From positions 1 to 64,000 of the forward strand of contig CAJWZD010000001.1 of assembly GCA_913049685.1 (NCBI GenBank): a DNA stretch of 64,000 nt, written 5' to 3'. The stretch comes from an uncultured Fidelibacterota bacterium. Lineage in GTDB: Bacteria; Fidelibacterota; Marinisomatia; Marinisomatales; TCS55. Positions 28,992-38,193 of the stretch are shown here, piece by piece. Position 1 is the stretch's first letter, and the number at the start of each line of letters is the position of its first letter. The notes beneath the pieces are model-generated. The model saw only the letters and a list, made by a program, of their open reading frames with translations, did not search any database and had not been told where the DNA came from. The position numbers were made by a program, and so were the translations under genes.

Positions 28992-31790
28992 TTACTTCAA
29001 GAATGTCATGCGCATTGTTTTTTGCATATGAGGTGAACTCATAGTGTAAAAATACATGCCACTTGATACTTGAACTCCATTCTTGTCCATACCATTCCAA
29101 GAAAGCTGATATGTACCAGCTGGTTTTTCTTCATTATTCATTAATCGAACAATTTCTTGGCCAAGCATATTATACACTGTAACAGTAATCTTGTCTCTCA
29201 TAGGAAGAGTATACTGTATCGTAGTTGTAGGGTTGAATGGGTTAGGGTAGTTTTGGTTAAGCTTATAATCATCAGGTGTGATAATAGTCAGCTCTCTTTC
29301 GACTGAAAGCTTCACGGATGTTTTACTGTATTCCATGATCTGAATATAAGTACCGCCATCATCTACTCCCTGATAAGCAAGAACAACCTCACCATATCCA
29401 TCGCGATCAAAATCTACACCTGCAACTGGCTTATTGTTAAAGCCGCCTCCAGCGCCTGTGTTGTACTTAACAACATCCCAAGAAGAAACACCGCCTAATA
29501 CACTTGAATCAGCTTTAAGTGTGATCTTCGCAAGCTCAGAACCAGAATTACCGCCAGCAAAAAGAGTTGGTACGCCACCATATGGACTCATGTTAAAGTA
29601 ACCTGCTCCATGGTCTTTTACGGAATTAACAGCTGCTAATCCAAAGCGATGACCTCTAGCAACTAGAGAAACTTCATCTGCTCCAATTTTCATTGCGTCA
29701 CCATCTTTATCAGCATACACGTATAGGTTCTGGGTGTAGTAACCGGTTGCATAGATTTCATCTTTTCCGTCACCATCCATATCTATAGCGGTTGGATTGA
29801 ATGAAAAATCATCTTTACCAGCAGTATTGCCAGGGAAAGATGAAGAGCCAAATCGTACGTATTCTCCACTATCAGGTGCAGCATAAGTATCTGCTCCAGT
29901 AGCTTCAGCTACGAACATGTTTCCGCTATTCCATGAGAAGAACGCAATTTCTTTTTTACCGTCTCCATCCGTATCCGCTATCGCCATACTCATTGCGCTT
30001 CCACCACCATGATCGTTTCCTCTTACACCGTCTTTATTGCGATCACGAGGTGCAATAACAAATTCCTCTACTGCTTTTGGAAGAACACCGATATCACCTT
30101 GAACACCTACCACAAAGAAACGGTCTTCAGAGAAAGTGCTATATCCTGATGTTGGATTAGATCCTCCGTTAAAAGCAAATATAACTTCATCAAGTCCATC
30201 TCCATCAACGTCTTCTACTACTAAGTTTTCAGTATAACCACCGTAAACACTATCGGTTGCAAATGCATTAATATTGACGTGCCATGGAGCTGAGAAACCA
30301 TTATCGGTACCATCAGCCTCATACACCCATAGTCCAGATTGCGGATCATCAGTATAACGCCCTTTTAGGAAAATAACTTCACCTTTTCCATCTCCGTCAA
30401 GGTCACCTGTTGCAACATTTCGAACACCTGTTCCATAGTTTGATTTTGGACCAACAACCATACTCAAATTCATATCGTCCCAATACACTGCTCCTCCAGA
30501 GTAGCCTTTTTGACTATGAACAATAACTGCCTGTACTTTAGCAGCTCCCGCTGGTGCAGTAGCAGCGGTTCTTAAAAAATGCCATTTGTTTGGCTCGGAT
30601 GTGCCGCTTAAGGTGTCTGACGTTCCGCCAGCAAGTTCACCATAGCTTGCATCAAAGAATTTTATTTGGAGCCAAGCTTGTGAACCGTCTTTTAGTGAAT
30701 CAGGAGACATAGTGTTTCCATACCCACCAAATGTATAGCTCATTCCAGGACTGGTATCACCTTCATAGTAACTAGGGGTAGTATTATCGGATCCATTATT
30801 TTGACCCCATGTCTTAAGCATGCTAGTTCCAGTTCTTGCCATAGCAGTGTCTACCCCTGATACACCTCCGTAAATATCGTTACCGGTTTTTTCTATTGAT
30901 CTATTTGTTAGATCAGTCGGATAAATATTCCAACCGGTGTAATCTCCAGCTTCAAAACCAGAATTAGATAGCACATTATTTGGTGTGAACGGTGAGGTTT
31001 CATCAAAGATTTGAACTAACGTATCTGACCCAACGTATTCAAAACCGTAGACACCATCACCACCTAGGCCATTTTTATAATTTGGAACGTTATAATGCGT
31101 GGTCCATACCTCTTGCTTACCGTCACCATCAAGGTCAGTACCAGCAGCGATACCTCTAATGTCGCCGCCAGATCCAGCCCAAAGAGTTTTGCTGGTTACA
31201 ACGCCAATTTGCGTAAAGCTGTTTGTCGTGAAGTAAGCATCATCCCAATAAACGCTTCCACCAGACCAACCTTTCTGAAAATAGATTATAGCTGCTTGAA
31301 CCATAGCCGCATTATCAGGCGCAACAGCTTGAGCGCTTAAATAACGCCAGGTTGAATCTGCGTTGGAATCGACCGTATCAGAGGAAGCTCCAGGGAGCTC
31401 TGCCCAGCTAGAATCAAAGAATTTGATTTTAATATACGCTTTTCCACCGTCCCTGATTGCATCATCAGGATGCGTAGATGCATATATTGAAAAATTGTAA
31501 GACGCGCCTGGCGTAGCAGCGGCTTCATAGTAGTGAGGGGTTTCGTTATCGTTTCCGCCATCATACTGTCCCCAGGTTTTAAGCATTTTTGATCCACTTC
31601 GCGCAGTAACCGTTGCACTACTTTCATGGACGTTATTACCAGTACTTTCGATGGAACGATTTGTTTTATCGTTTGGATAAATATTCCATGCGGAAAGTGA
31701 ATCTTCGAAACTTGGATTGGTCAATAAATTTTGTGAAAAAAGAAATGTTCCCATACTAAGAAACATAAAACCTTTAACAATTTTATTCAT
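28992..31790 (-). CDS. Surface protein with two jelly-roll modules, FG-GAP/VCBS repeats and CTD
   Basis: A 932-aa secreted protein. Signal peptide (1-20); jelly-roll module A (about 21-195; LTNPSFEDSLSAWNIYP, GGSVYWDDAYF); a calcium-type FG-GAP motif DLDGDGKQEVW; jelly-roll module B (about 275-445; LSNSGFEAGDYTGWNIYP, GGAVYWDDMNL); then about five more FG-GAP/VCBS motifs (DLDGDGKGEV, DVDGDGLDEV, DTDGDGKKEI, DMDGDGKDEI, DFDRDGYGEV) that should build a Ca-binding propeller; and a type IX-like CTD (about 845-932; NYPNPFNPTTTIQY). The first FG-GAP motif lies before module B, as if the module were inserted in the propeller. No enzyme domain is seen; adhesion or glycan binding is likely. Divergent from trio 2. 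Confidence 0.82.
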   Translation of the reverse strand: MNKIVKGFMFLSMGTFLFSQNLLTNPSFEDSLSAWNIYPNDKTNRSIESTGNNVHESSATVTARSGSKMLKTWGQYDGGNDNETPHYYEAAATPGASYNFSIYASTHPDDAIRDGGKAYIKIKFFDSSWAELPGASSDTVDSNADSTWRYLSAQAVAPDNAAMVQAAIIYFQKGWSGGSVYWDDAYFTTNSFTQIGVVTSKTLWAGSGGDIRGIAAGTDLDGDGKQEVWTTHYNVPNYKNGLGGDGVYGFEYVGSDTLVQIFDETSPFTPNNVLSNSGFEAGDYTGWNIYPTDLTNRSIEKTGNDIYGGVSGVDTAMARTGTSMLKTWGQNNGSDNTTPSYYEGDTSPGMSYTFGGYGNTMSPDSLKDGSQAWLQIKFFDASYGELAGGTSDTLSGTSEPNKWHFLRTAATAPAGAAKVQAVIVHSQKGYSGGAVYWDDMNLSMVVGPKSNYGTGVRNVATGDLDGDGKGEVIFLKGRYTDDPQSGLWVYEADGTDNGFSAPWHVNINAFATDSVYGGYTENLVVEDVDGDGLDEVIFAFNGGSNPTSGYSTFSEDRFFVVGVQGDIGVLPKAVEEFVIAPRDRNKDGVRGNDHGGGSAMSMAIADTDGDGKKEIAFFSWNSGNMFVAEATGADTYAAPDSGEYVRFGSSSFPGNTAGKDDFSFNPTAIDMDGDGKDEIYATGYYTQNLYVYADKDGDAMKIGADEVSLVARGHRFGLAAVNSVKDHGAGYFNMSPYGGVPTLFAGGNSGSELAKITLKADSSVLGGVSSWDVVKYNTGAGGGFNNKPVAGVDFDRDGYGEVVLAYQGVDDGGTYIQIMEYSKTSVKLSVERELTIITPDDYKLNQNYPNPFNPTTTIQYTLPMRDKITVTVYNMLGQEIVRLMNNEEKPAGTYQLSWNGMDKNGVQVSSGMYFYTMSSPHMQKTMRMTFLK

Positions 31791-31791
31791 A

Positions 31792-31802
31792 CCTCTCTCC
31801 TT
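31792..31802 (-). promoter_or_regulatory. Strong ribosome binding site for the FG-GAP CTD gene
   Basis: On the minus strand AAGGAGAGAGG ends one base before ATG 31790; the same purine block as before the gene at 24789. Confidence 0.65.
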
Positions 31803-31863
31803 ATTTTAGTGTATTGAATTAAATATTATCGTTATATAAAGATTGAATAGATTCTAACAACAA

Positions 31864-31881
31864 ATTGTGTGTAAACACAAT
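31864..31881. promoter_or_regulatory. Candidate operator, inverted repeat ATTGTGT-N4-ACACAAT
   Basis: Perfect 7-base arms around GTAA in the 227-bp gap between the divergent FG-GAP gene and trio 2. Size and symmetry suit a dimeric regulator of LacI or CRP type. The rest of this gap is very AT-rich with nothing else I can support. Confidence 0.45.
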
Positions 31882-32017
31882 CAAAAATTGATATAAAATT
31901 TTTAACTCACAAAAATAGTAAAAATATTATTAATATTGAATGTTCCAATCAAAAAAATATAAGTTTTGATAGGCAATATTTCAATCTTATGAAAAAGACT
32001 ATTTTTATATCATTTTG

Positions 32018-34786
32018 ATGAGTTTTAAAGCTTTATATACTTTATTAATAACCTTGTCCTTTGCCTTCGCAAACTCAGGCAAGATATCGGGTAAAGTAAC
32101 AGACTCAAAGACCGGTGGAGCTTTAGCAGGAGTGAACGTTTTTCTTGAAGGTACATCCTATGGAGCAGCTACGGATGAATTTGGAGAATATATCATAATT
32201 AATATTCCCCCTGGAAACTATACTGTTAAAGCTAGCTATATTGGATATACCTCCTATAAAATAACAAATGTACGGGTAAGTCTTGATCGCACTACCACGC
32301 AAAACTTTGAACTCTCTGAAGCAGTGATTGAAGGAGAGGAAGTTGTAGTTTTAGCTGAACGACCTCTAGTTTATAAAGATTTAACCGCCTCACAAAAAAT
32401 TACCACATCAGATGAAATCAAAATAATGCCTGTAGAAACATTTCTTGGTGTACTAACAACGCAAGCTGGAGTAAATCAGGGTGCTGGAGGTGAGTTACAT
32501 ATTCGCGGTGGAAGGTCAAATGAGGTAGGCTACTATATAGATGGTGTATCGGTAGCCAACCCATTCTTCACAAACGGTCTAGCTGTAAACATTTCAAACA
32601 AAGCTTTAGAGGAAATGAAAGTAGTATCGGGGGCATTCAACGCAGAATACGGCAATGCTATGAGTGGCATTGTAAATCTTCAAGTAAAAGATGGTGGTAA
32701 AGATTACCATGGAAGTCTGTCTTATCAATCCGGAGACCACCAGTCAAACGACTCTCAAATTTTTACAAATATTGATCAATTTAATCTTTTTACAAATAAG
32801 GTACTTGAGGGGACTATAAATGGACCTATGCCATTTATGAAGAAGAAAGAACAATTCACATTTAATTTGAGCGCAAGGCTTAGTGATAGTGAAGGGTATT
32901 ATTATGGAGTAAGAGAGCATACAGTAGGAGATTCTGCTGATTTTAGAGATAATGATAATTGGTATATTGAAATGAATGGTGACAGCAGCTTTGTTCCAAT
33001 GTCTCCTAGCAACAATCTCAACCTTATGGGAAAGTTCACCTATAAAGTAAGTCCTCTGATGAAATTATCTGTTCAGCTTCTGCACTCGGGTGGAAAATCA
33101 AAATCCTATTCTCATGTTTATAAATATAATCCCGATGGTACCTCTACATCTTTGTCATCGAATAACAATTATTCAATTAAATTAAATCACGCGCTAAGTG
33201 CTCGTAATTTCTACGAAGCTAATCTATCTCTGTCCAGTACAAATTTTATGGGGTATCAATTTAAACCGATAGATCTTAGCTCTTCAGTTCATGAAGATGA
33301 GGCTGGACGATTTGGGTTAAATAATTATGTTTTTCACAATCAATTTGAAGATTCTTCAAAATATTGGATACTCAATGGGTCAGATTATGCGCCTACATCT
33401 AGAATCAAAGGATCTCCTGCATCATCAACATTCTTATTTGGGGGTTCTAACAGAGGACATTCGTACCGAAAATCTAATTCAATGTCTTTCAAGTTTGATT
33501 TTACCAGTCAAGTCAACAACAGGCATGAGATTAAGACAGGAATAAATTATCGGTCAGACAAACTCGACGAACGCAATTTCTCTGTATTGTATGATAATCA
33601 AGAATACAGAGTACCAACAATTTTACCGGAAAATGATTCTCCTTCGCATAGCCACTATAATAATGTTGCAACATTTTTCTCTGGCTATCTACAAGATAAA
33701 ATTGAATATGACAATTTTATCACAAATATTGGGGTTAGATATGATCAGTTTAATCCTGATGAAAACTATATAATTGACTTTCTTGATCCGGAAGGTGAAA
33801 GTAAAAAGGCAAAGAATAAAGTTATGGTTTCACCGCGTGCTGGGGTTGCGTTCCCTATTACAGATCAGGGCATACTACACTTCTCTTACGGACATTTCTA
33901 TCAAATGCCCACACTTCGACGTTTGTACAAAAGAAGTATTTTTGGAGCAGGCTTGTCCCCCTCGATTGGATTTGCTGATTTAAAACCAGAAAAAACCGTA
34001 CTCTATGAATTCGGCCTGCAGCAACAAATTGGAAAAATTACCGCAATTGAGATGAGTGCTTTTTATAAAGATATCAGAGATTTATTGGCGCTCCAATCTA
34101 TTAGATATGAATCAGAAAAATACGGTCCATCCAATTATTCAATTTATATGAATAAGGATTATGGAAATGTTAAAGGATATACTTTTAGCTTTACAAAAAG
34201 GTACGATCCTGTATCAAAAACCTCTGCTTTTGTTGATTACACCTACCAGGTGACGGAAGGTAATAGCGTTAATTCTGGCTCATTTTACTACAATGCACTT
34301 TCTGGGGAGCAGGAAGAAAAGCGCATTGTGCCCTTAGCATGGGATCAGCGACACATATTAAATACAAATCTATCAATAGGAGATCCACGCAATTGGAATG
34401 TTGGCATTATTAGCAAACTATCAAGCGGCTGGCCCTACACTCCAAATATTCCCGATGCAAATTATGTTCCCCAACCAAATAGTGGAAGAAAGCCATGGCA
34501 ATGGCGCATTGATATGCGAGTTCATAAGAACTTTAAAGTTGGTAACCTAAATTATCTATTTTTTATGAAAATTTACAATCTACTTGATCGACGAAATGAA
34601 AGATATGTCTTCAATGATACGGGTCGTGCAGGATATACATATGTATATCAATCAACGCAAGAAACCCAAGGCTTTAAAAATCACTATGGTGAATCGGGTG
34701 TTCATGAATGGTCAGAGTACCAAATAAGACCTCATTACTACACCTCACCACGTTCAATTAATATAGGTTTTTCAGTAGACTTTTAA
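32018..34786 (+). CDS. Trio 2 TonB-dependent receptor
   Basis: A 922-aa receptor with start at ATG 32018; a TTG codon directly before it would add one residue. Signal peptide (1-19), carboxypeptidase regulatory-like domain (about 22-105; DEFGEYIIINIPPGNYT), TonB-box-like EEVVVLA, plug (about 120-225; LHIRGGRSNEVGYYIDGVS, FNAEYGNAMSGIVNLQVKDG) and a barrel ending NIGFSVDF. Same family and layout as the trio 1 and 3 receptors. No enzyme gene is linked to it, so the substrate is open. A nine-codon reading MKKTIFISF (31989-32018) ends in TGATG on this start. Confidence 0.9.
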   Translation: MSFKALYTLLITLSFAFANSGKISGKVTDSKTGGALAGVNVFLEGTSYGAATDEFGEYIIINIPPGNYTVKASYIGYTSYKITNVRVSLDRTTTQNFELSEAVIEGEEVVVLAERPLVYKDLTASQKITTSDEIKIMPVETFLGVLTTQAGVNQGAGGELHIRGGRSNEVGYYIDGVSVANPFFTNGLAVNISNKALEEMKVVSGAFNAEYGNAMSGIVNLQVKDGGKDYHGSLSYQSGDHQSNDSQIFTNIDQFNLFTNKVLEGTINGPMPFMKKKEQFTFNLSARLSDSEGYYYGVREHTVGDSADFRDNDNWYIEMNGDSSFVPMSPSNNLNLMGKFTYKVSPLMKLSVQLLHSGGKSKSYSHVYKYNPDGTSTSLSSNNNYSIKLNHALSARNFYEANLSLSSTNFMGYQFKPIDLSSSVHEDEAGRFGLNNYVFHNQFEDSSKYWILNGSDYAPTSRIKGSPASSTFLFGGSNRGHSYRKSNSMSFKFDFTSQVNNRHEIKTGINYRSDKLDERNFSVLYDNQEYRVPTILPENDSPSHSHYNNVATFFSGYLQDKIEYDNFITNIGVRYDQFNPDENYIIDFLDPEGESKKAKNKVMVSPRAGVAFPITDQGILHFSYGHFYQMPTLRRLYKRSIFGAGLSPSIGFADLKPEKTVLYEFGLQQQIGKITAIEMSAFYKDIRDLLALQSIRYESEKYGPSNYSIYMNKDYGNVKGYTFSFTKRYDPVSKTSAFVDYTYQVTEGNSVNSGSFYYNALSGEQEEKRIVPLAWDQRHILNTNLSIGDPRNWNVGIISKLSSGWPYTPNIPDANYVPQPNSGRKPWQWRIDMRVHKNFKVGNLNYLFFMKIYNLLDRRNERYVFNDTGRAGYTYVYQSTQETQGFKNHYGESGVHEWSEYQIRPHYYTSPRSINIGFSVDF

Positions 34787-37700
34787 TGAAGAAATTGGAA
34801 ATATTTAGATTAGTATTCCTTGCAATGGTTATTGTTTGCATGACTAATGCGCAATCGAAAAAAGCTACGCGTTTTTCAAATGATTGGAAGAAAGCTGGTC
34901 CTGAAAAGTCATGGAATTCTACTGAACATGAATACTTTTATAAATGGCGTAATGATTTAATGGAAAAAAGGGCCAGATTAAATGATCAAATACTTAGACG
35001 TCAAAAAGCAATTTTGAATGGAAATAAAATTACGACTGAGATTTGGAATTATGGTTCAATCTCTAGCCCCGGGAATAGAGTTACAGATATTGTATGGGAA
35101 GGGCTAGGCTATGGCTACGAATTTGGACCTTTTATTGGAGCCGTTGTCCCCGTTCCAGCTGGAAGCCATCAAGACGCTTACCAAAAAATTGGTTCAGATG
35201 GCAACCCAGTACTCGATGATGATGGCAATCCTATTTGGCTAGCTCGCGTAATTAGCGATGGTTTGGTGTCTCTTGGTGGAGAAATTTCACCAGATGGAAA
35301 AACGTTCTATGGGTGGGAACCGTTAGCATTCAATGAGCAAGGCGTACCTTACGGCGATCCGAATAGTTCACGCATACCCACTTCTAATGACGTAGATCGC
35401 AGTGGAGATGGTAAGCCCGATAGCTGGCCTGAAGGCTGGTATAACCCAAACTTAAAAAGATATGTATGGCCAGGCGCGTTAAGACAAGGCTCTTCAAACT
35501 CTGATCTTGAATCTTTTTTTGTTGTGGATGATCGATCAAATAAAGAGTTTAAATACTATCCCTTTCCAAATGATTCAACTAGAATGGGATTAGGGATTGA
35601 AATTGAGTGCAGGTATTATCAATGGTCGAATCCGCTAGCTGAAGATGTCATTTTTCTAATTTATAAAGTGACAAATAAAAGTGAAAAAGATTTAAATGAG
35701 GTCATTTTTGGAATGTGGGGTGATCCTCATATTGGTGGCCCATCAAACTGGCAAGACGATTTATCATACTTTGATCGAGATTTAAATATGGTATATGCTT
35801 GGGATGAAGATAATAGATCTGATGTAGCAGGTAGAGACCCTGGATATTTTGGCTATATTTTTCTTGAGAGTCCAGGAAATCCTTATGATCAGATCGATAA
35901 TGACGGAGATGGAATTGTAGATGAAAGCAGAAATAACGGCATAGATGATGATGGAGACTGGGACGTGAACAAGCATGATGTTGGAGTTGATGGTATTCCA
36001 AATACGGGCGACTCTGGTGAAAATGATGGATTTCCCACAGCTGGAAACGCTTTTGATATTCGACAACCTGGTGAGCCAAATTTTGAATGGACAGATCTTG
36101 ATGAATCTGATATGATAGGATTAACGAGCTTTGCTGCACCAAATTTTGGAGGGAACAACAGAATTTCAAAAGATGACTTTATATATACAAGCTATATGAA
36201 TCCAGGAGAGTTTGATTCTCTCAATTCAGATGTTGCTGGAGATAATATTTTTCTATACGGTTCCGGAAGATTTACTCTAAAAGCTGGAGAGGCGAGGAGA
36301 TTTTCTATCGCGTTATTAGTAGGTGATAGTTACGATGACCTTACGTTAAATGCTAAAACGGCAAGACAGATATACGAAACGAATTATCAATTTGCCAAAC
36401 CGCCTGAGAAGCCAAATCTTACCGTGGTGCCTGGTGATGAGAAAGTGACCTTGTTCTGGGATGACATTGCTGAATCATCCTATGATCCAATTTCAGAGGA
36501 ATATGATTTTGAAGGATATGTTATTTATAGAAGCACTGACCCGAGCTTTCTTGATCAGCAAAACATTACTGATGTTAACGGGTCTCGATTCCTATTTGAA
36601 CCTTTAAAAACTTCTACAGGGGGATGGGCAAAATTTGATCTCATAAATGAATATCAAGGTCCCAGTGATATAGCATATACGGGTAGAGGCGTTTCTTACC
36701 ATCTAGGAAACAATACTGGCCTAGTCCACTCCTTTATTGATTCTAATAATGTCGTGAATGGACAACGGTATTTCTACGCAATTTCAGCTTATGATCATGG
36801 AACAAGGGTTATGAATATTGGTCCTAGCGAATCATCAAAAACCATCACTTTAAATCCAGAAACAAATGAAATATTTTTGGACATCAATACTGCCAGTGTT
36901 ATCCCAAGCCTACCAGCTGCTGGATATACAACAGGAAGTTGGGAGATGATAGATTCGGTAGCATTTATTGATCATGTTGAAGGGTCTGGTACTGGAAGTT
37001 TTGACCTAGAGCTCCTCGATCCAAGAGCGCTTGAAGATACAAATACTTTTCAAATTACATTTAAAACTAACCCAACACGCTATTCAATTGAAGACTTGAA
37101 ACCAATTACTGAAAAACGAAAAGTAAAAACAGATGTTTATATTACGTTGAAAAAAAACAGAATAAATGCAAATAACTTCGTAGTAACACGCGATAGTGAG
37201 ATAATGCAAGAAGGAAAAGATTTCAAGCTTTTTGCTGAATCAGGTCAAATTGTTGTTTCTTCTGATTTAACAAGCCTGATTTCCAATGGAGATGAAATCG
37301 AAATATCTTACACCTTTTTTCCCCTTTGGGACAGTCAAAAACTCAACCTTGAGGAGTCAAATCCTGTTATTGATGGTATAAAGCTTTACGCCAAAGATAA
37401 TATTCTTGAGTTAAATAGGGACAAAACTCGCTGGCAAATGGGAAGTACAGGAAATTATCGAGCATCAGTTATGCCTTATAATGGTTCAGAAAGCAATATG
37501 AAAGATTCTGATTATGAAATACGCTGGTTCAATACCATCGCAGATACAAGTGTTTTAGGAAATGCAACTGCTCCTTTTGAAATATGGGATGTTACCCCAG
37601 GAAGACTTCCATTTAAGAAAGATATTGCGGTATTAGACTATAAGGTTAGGAACAATACATGGGATTTAGATGAAGACATTGTTATCGTTGAACCCGGAGA

Positions 37701-38193
37701 AGGTTTAAATGTTTCCTGGCAAATTACTTTTGAACAAGCATCATCAGGTGAAACAGTTGACCCAATTGAAGGCGATATATTTTATATTGCAACAAACAGG
37801 CCATTTAATGAAAAAGATGTTTTTAGATATAGAACTTTCGCTTCAAAAATAGATGATGAAAAGGCAAAAAATAGCCTTGAAGATATTAGAGTAGTTCCTA
37901 ACCCATATGTTGTTACAAATCGACTAGAGCCATTAGATAGACAAAATCCTCGTGACCGTGGACCACGTCGAGTTTATTTTGATAAACTTCCTAGGTCTTG
38001 TAAAATTACAATTTATACAATCACGGGTGAGCTGGTTAAGGAAATTTCGCACGAATCGTCTATTGAAAATGGACAAGAATTCTGGGATCTAACAACAAAA
38101 GATAATTTTCCTATATCTTACGGAATCTACATATATCATGTTGATGCTGGAAACTTAGGTGAGAAAATTGGGAGAATTGCGGTAATAAAATGA
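34786..38193 (+). CDS. Trio 2 giant CTD surface protein, family of unknown function
   Basis: An 1,135-aa protein homologous to those at 19779 and 50276. Signal peptide (1-22); a charged segment; ESFFVVDD and GLGIEIECRYYQW motifs near residues 240-280; acidic Ca-binding-like repeats (DQIDNDGDGIVDES, NGIDDDGDWD) at about 365-390; signature EPNFEWTD-ESDMIGLTSF (about 428-448); FLYGSGRFTLKAGEARRFS; a fibronectin III-like domain (about 545-580; NLTVVPGDEKVTLFWD) with GYVIYRSTDPSF; and a CTD beginning RVVPNPYVV, ending GRIAVIK. Its ATG shares one base with the receptor stop (TAATG), and its stop overlaps the PorV-like start by 4. Function unknown; surface binding partner of the receptor is inferred. 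Confidence 0.85.
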   Translation: MKKLEIFRLVFLAMVIVCMTNAQSKKATRFSNDWKKAGPEKSWNSTEHEYFYKWRNDLMEKRARLNDQILRRQKAILNGNKITTEIWNYGSISSPGNRVTDIVWEGLGYGYEFGPFIGAVVPVPAGSHQDAYQKIGSDGNPVLDDDGNPIWLARVISDGLVSLGGEISPDGKTFYGWEPLAFNEQGVPYGDPNSSRIPTSNDVDRSGDGKPDSWPEGWYNPNLKRYVWPGALRQGSSNSDLESFFVVDDRSNKEFKYYPFPNDSTRMGLGIEIECRYYQWSNPLAEDVIFLIYKVTNKSEKDLNEVIFGMWGDPHIGGPSNWQDDLSYFDRDLNMVYAWDEDNRSDVAGRDPGYFGYIFLESPGNPYDQIDNDGDGIVDESRNNGIDDDGDWDVNKHDVGVDGIPNTGDSGENDGFPTAGNAFDIRQPGEPNFEWTDLDESDMIGLTSFAAPNFGGNNRISKDDFIYTSYMNPGEFDSLNSDVAGDNIFLYGSGRFTLKAGEARRFSIALLVGDSYDDLTLNAKTARQIYETNYQFAKPPEKPNLTVVPGDEKVTLFWDDIAESSYDPISEEYDFEGYVIYRSTDPSFLDQQNITDVNGSRFLFEPLKTSTGGWAKFDLINEYQGPSDIAYTGRGVSYHLGNNTGLVHSFIDSNNVVNGQRYFYAISAYDHGTRVMNIGPSESSKTITLNPETNEIFLDINTASVIPSLPAAGYTTGSWEMIDSVAFIDHVEGSGTGSFDLELLDPRALEDTNTFQITFKTNPTRYSIEDLKPITEKRKVKTDVYITLKKNRINANNFVVTRDSEIMQEGKDFKLFAESGQIVVSSDLTSLISNGDEIEISYTFFPLWDSQKLNLEESNPVIDGIKLYAKDNILELNRDKTRWQMGSTGNYRASVMPYNGSESNMKDSDYEIRWFNTIADTSVLGNATAPFEIWDVTPGRLPFKKDIAVLDYKVRNNTWDLDEDIVIVEPGEGLNVSWQITFEQASSGETVDPIEGDIFYIATNRPFNEKDVFRYRTFASKIDDEKAKNSLEDIRVVPNPYVVTNRLEPLDRQNPRDRGPRRVYFDKLPRSCKITIYTITGELVKEISHESSIENGQEFWDLTTKDNFPISYGIYIYHVDAGNLGEKIGRIAVIK

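Noticed and set aside
31948-31970. AT-rich inverted repeat ATCAAAA/TTTTGAT before trio 2
   Set aside because: Such repeats arise readily by chance in this AT-rich gap, and the arms are made mostly of A and T.
35702-36169. 155-codon open frame on the minus strand inside the trio 2 giant protein gene
   Set aside because: Antisense to the Asp/Asn-rich repeat region; its His/Gln/Leu-rich composition is what such a shadow gives. No domain and no ribosome site.
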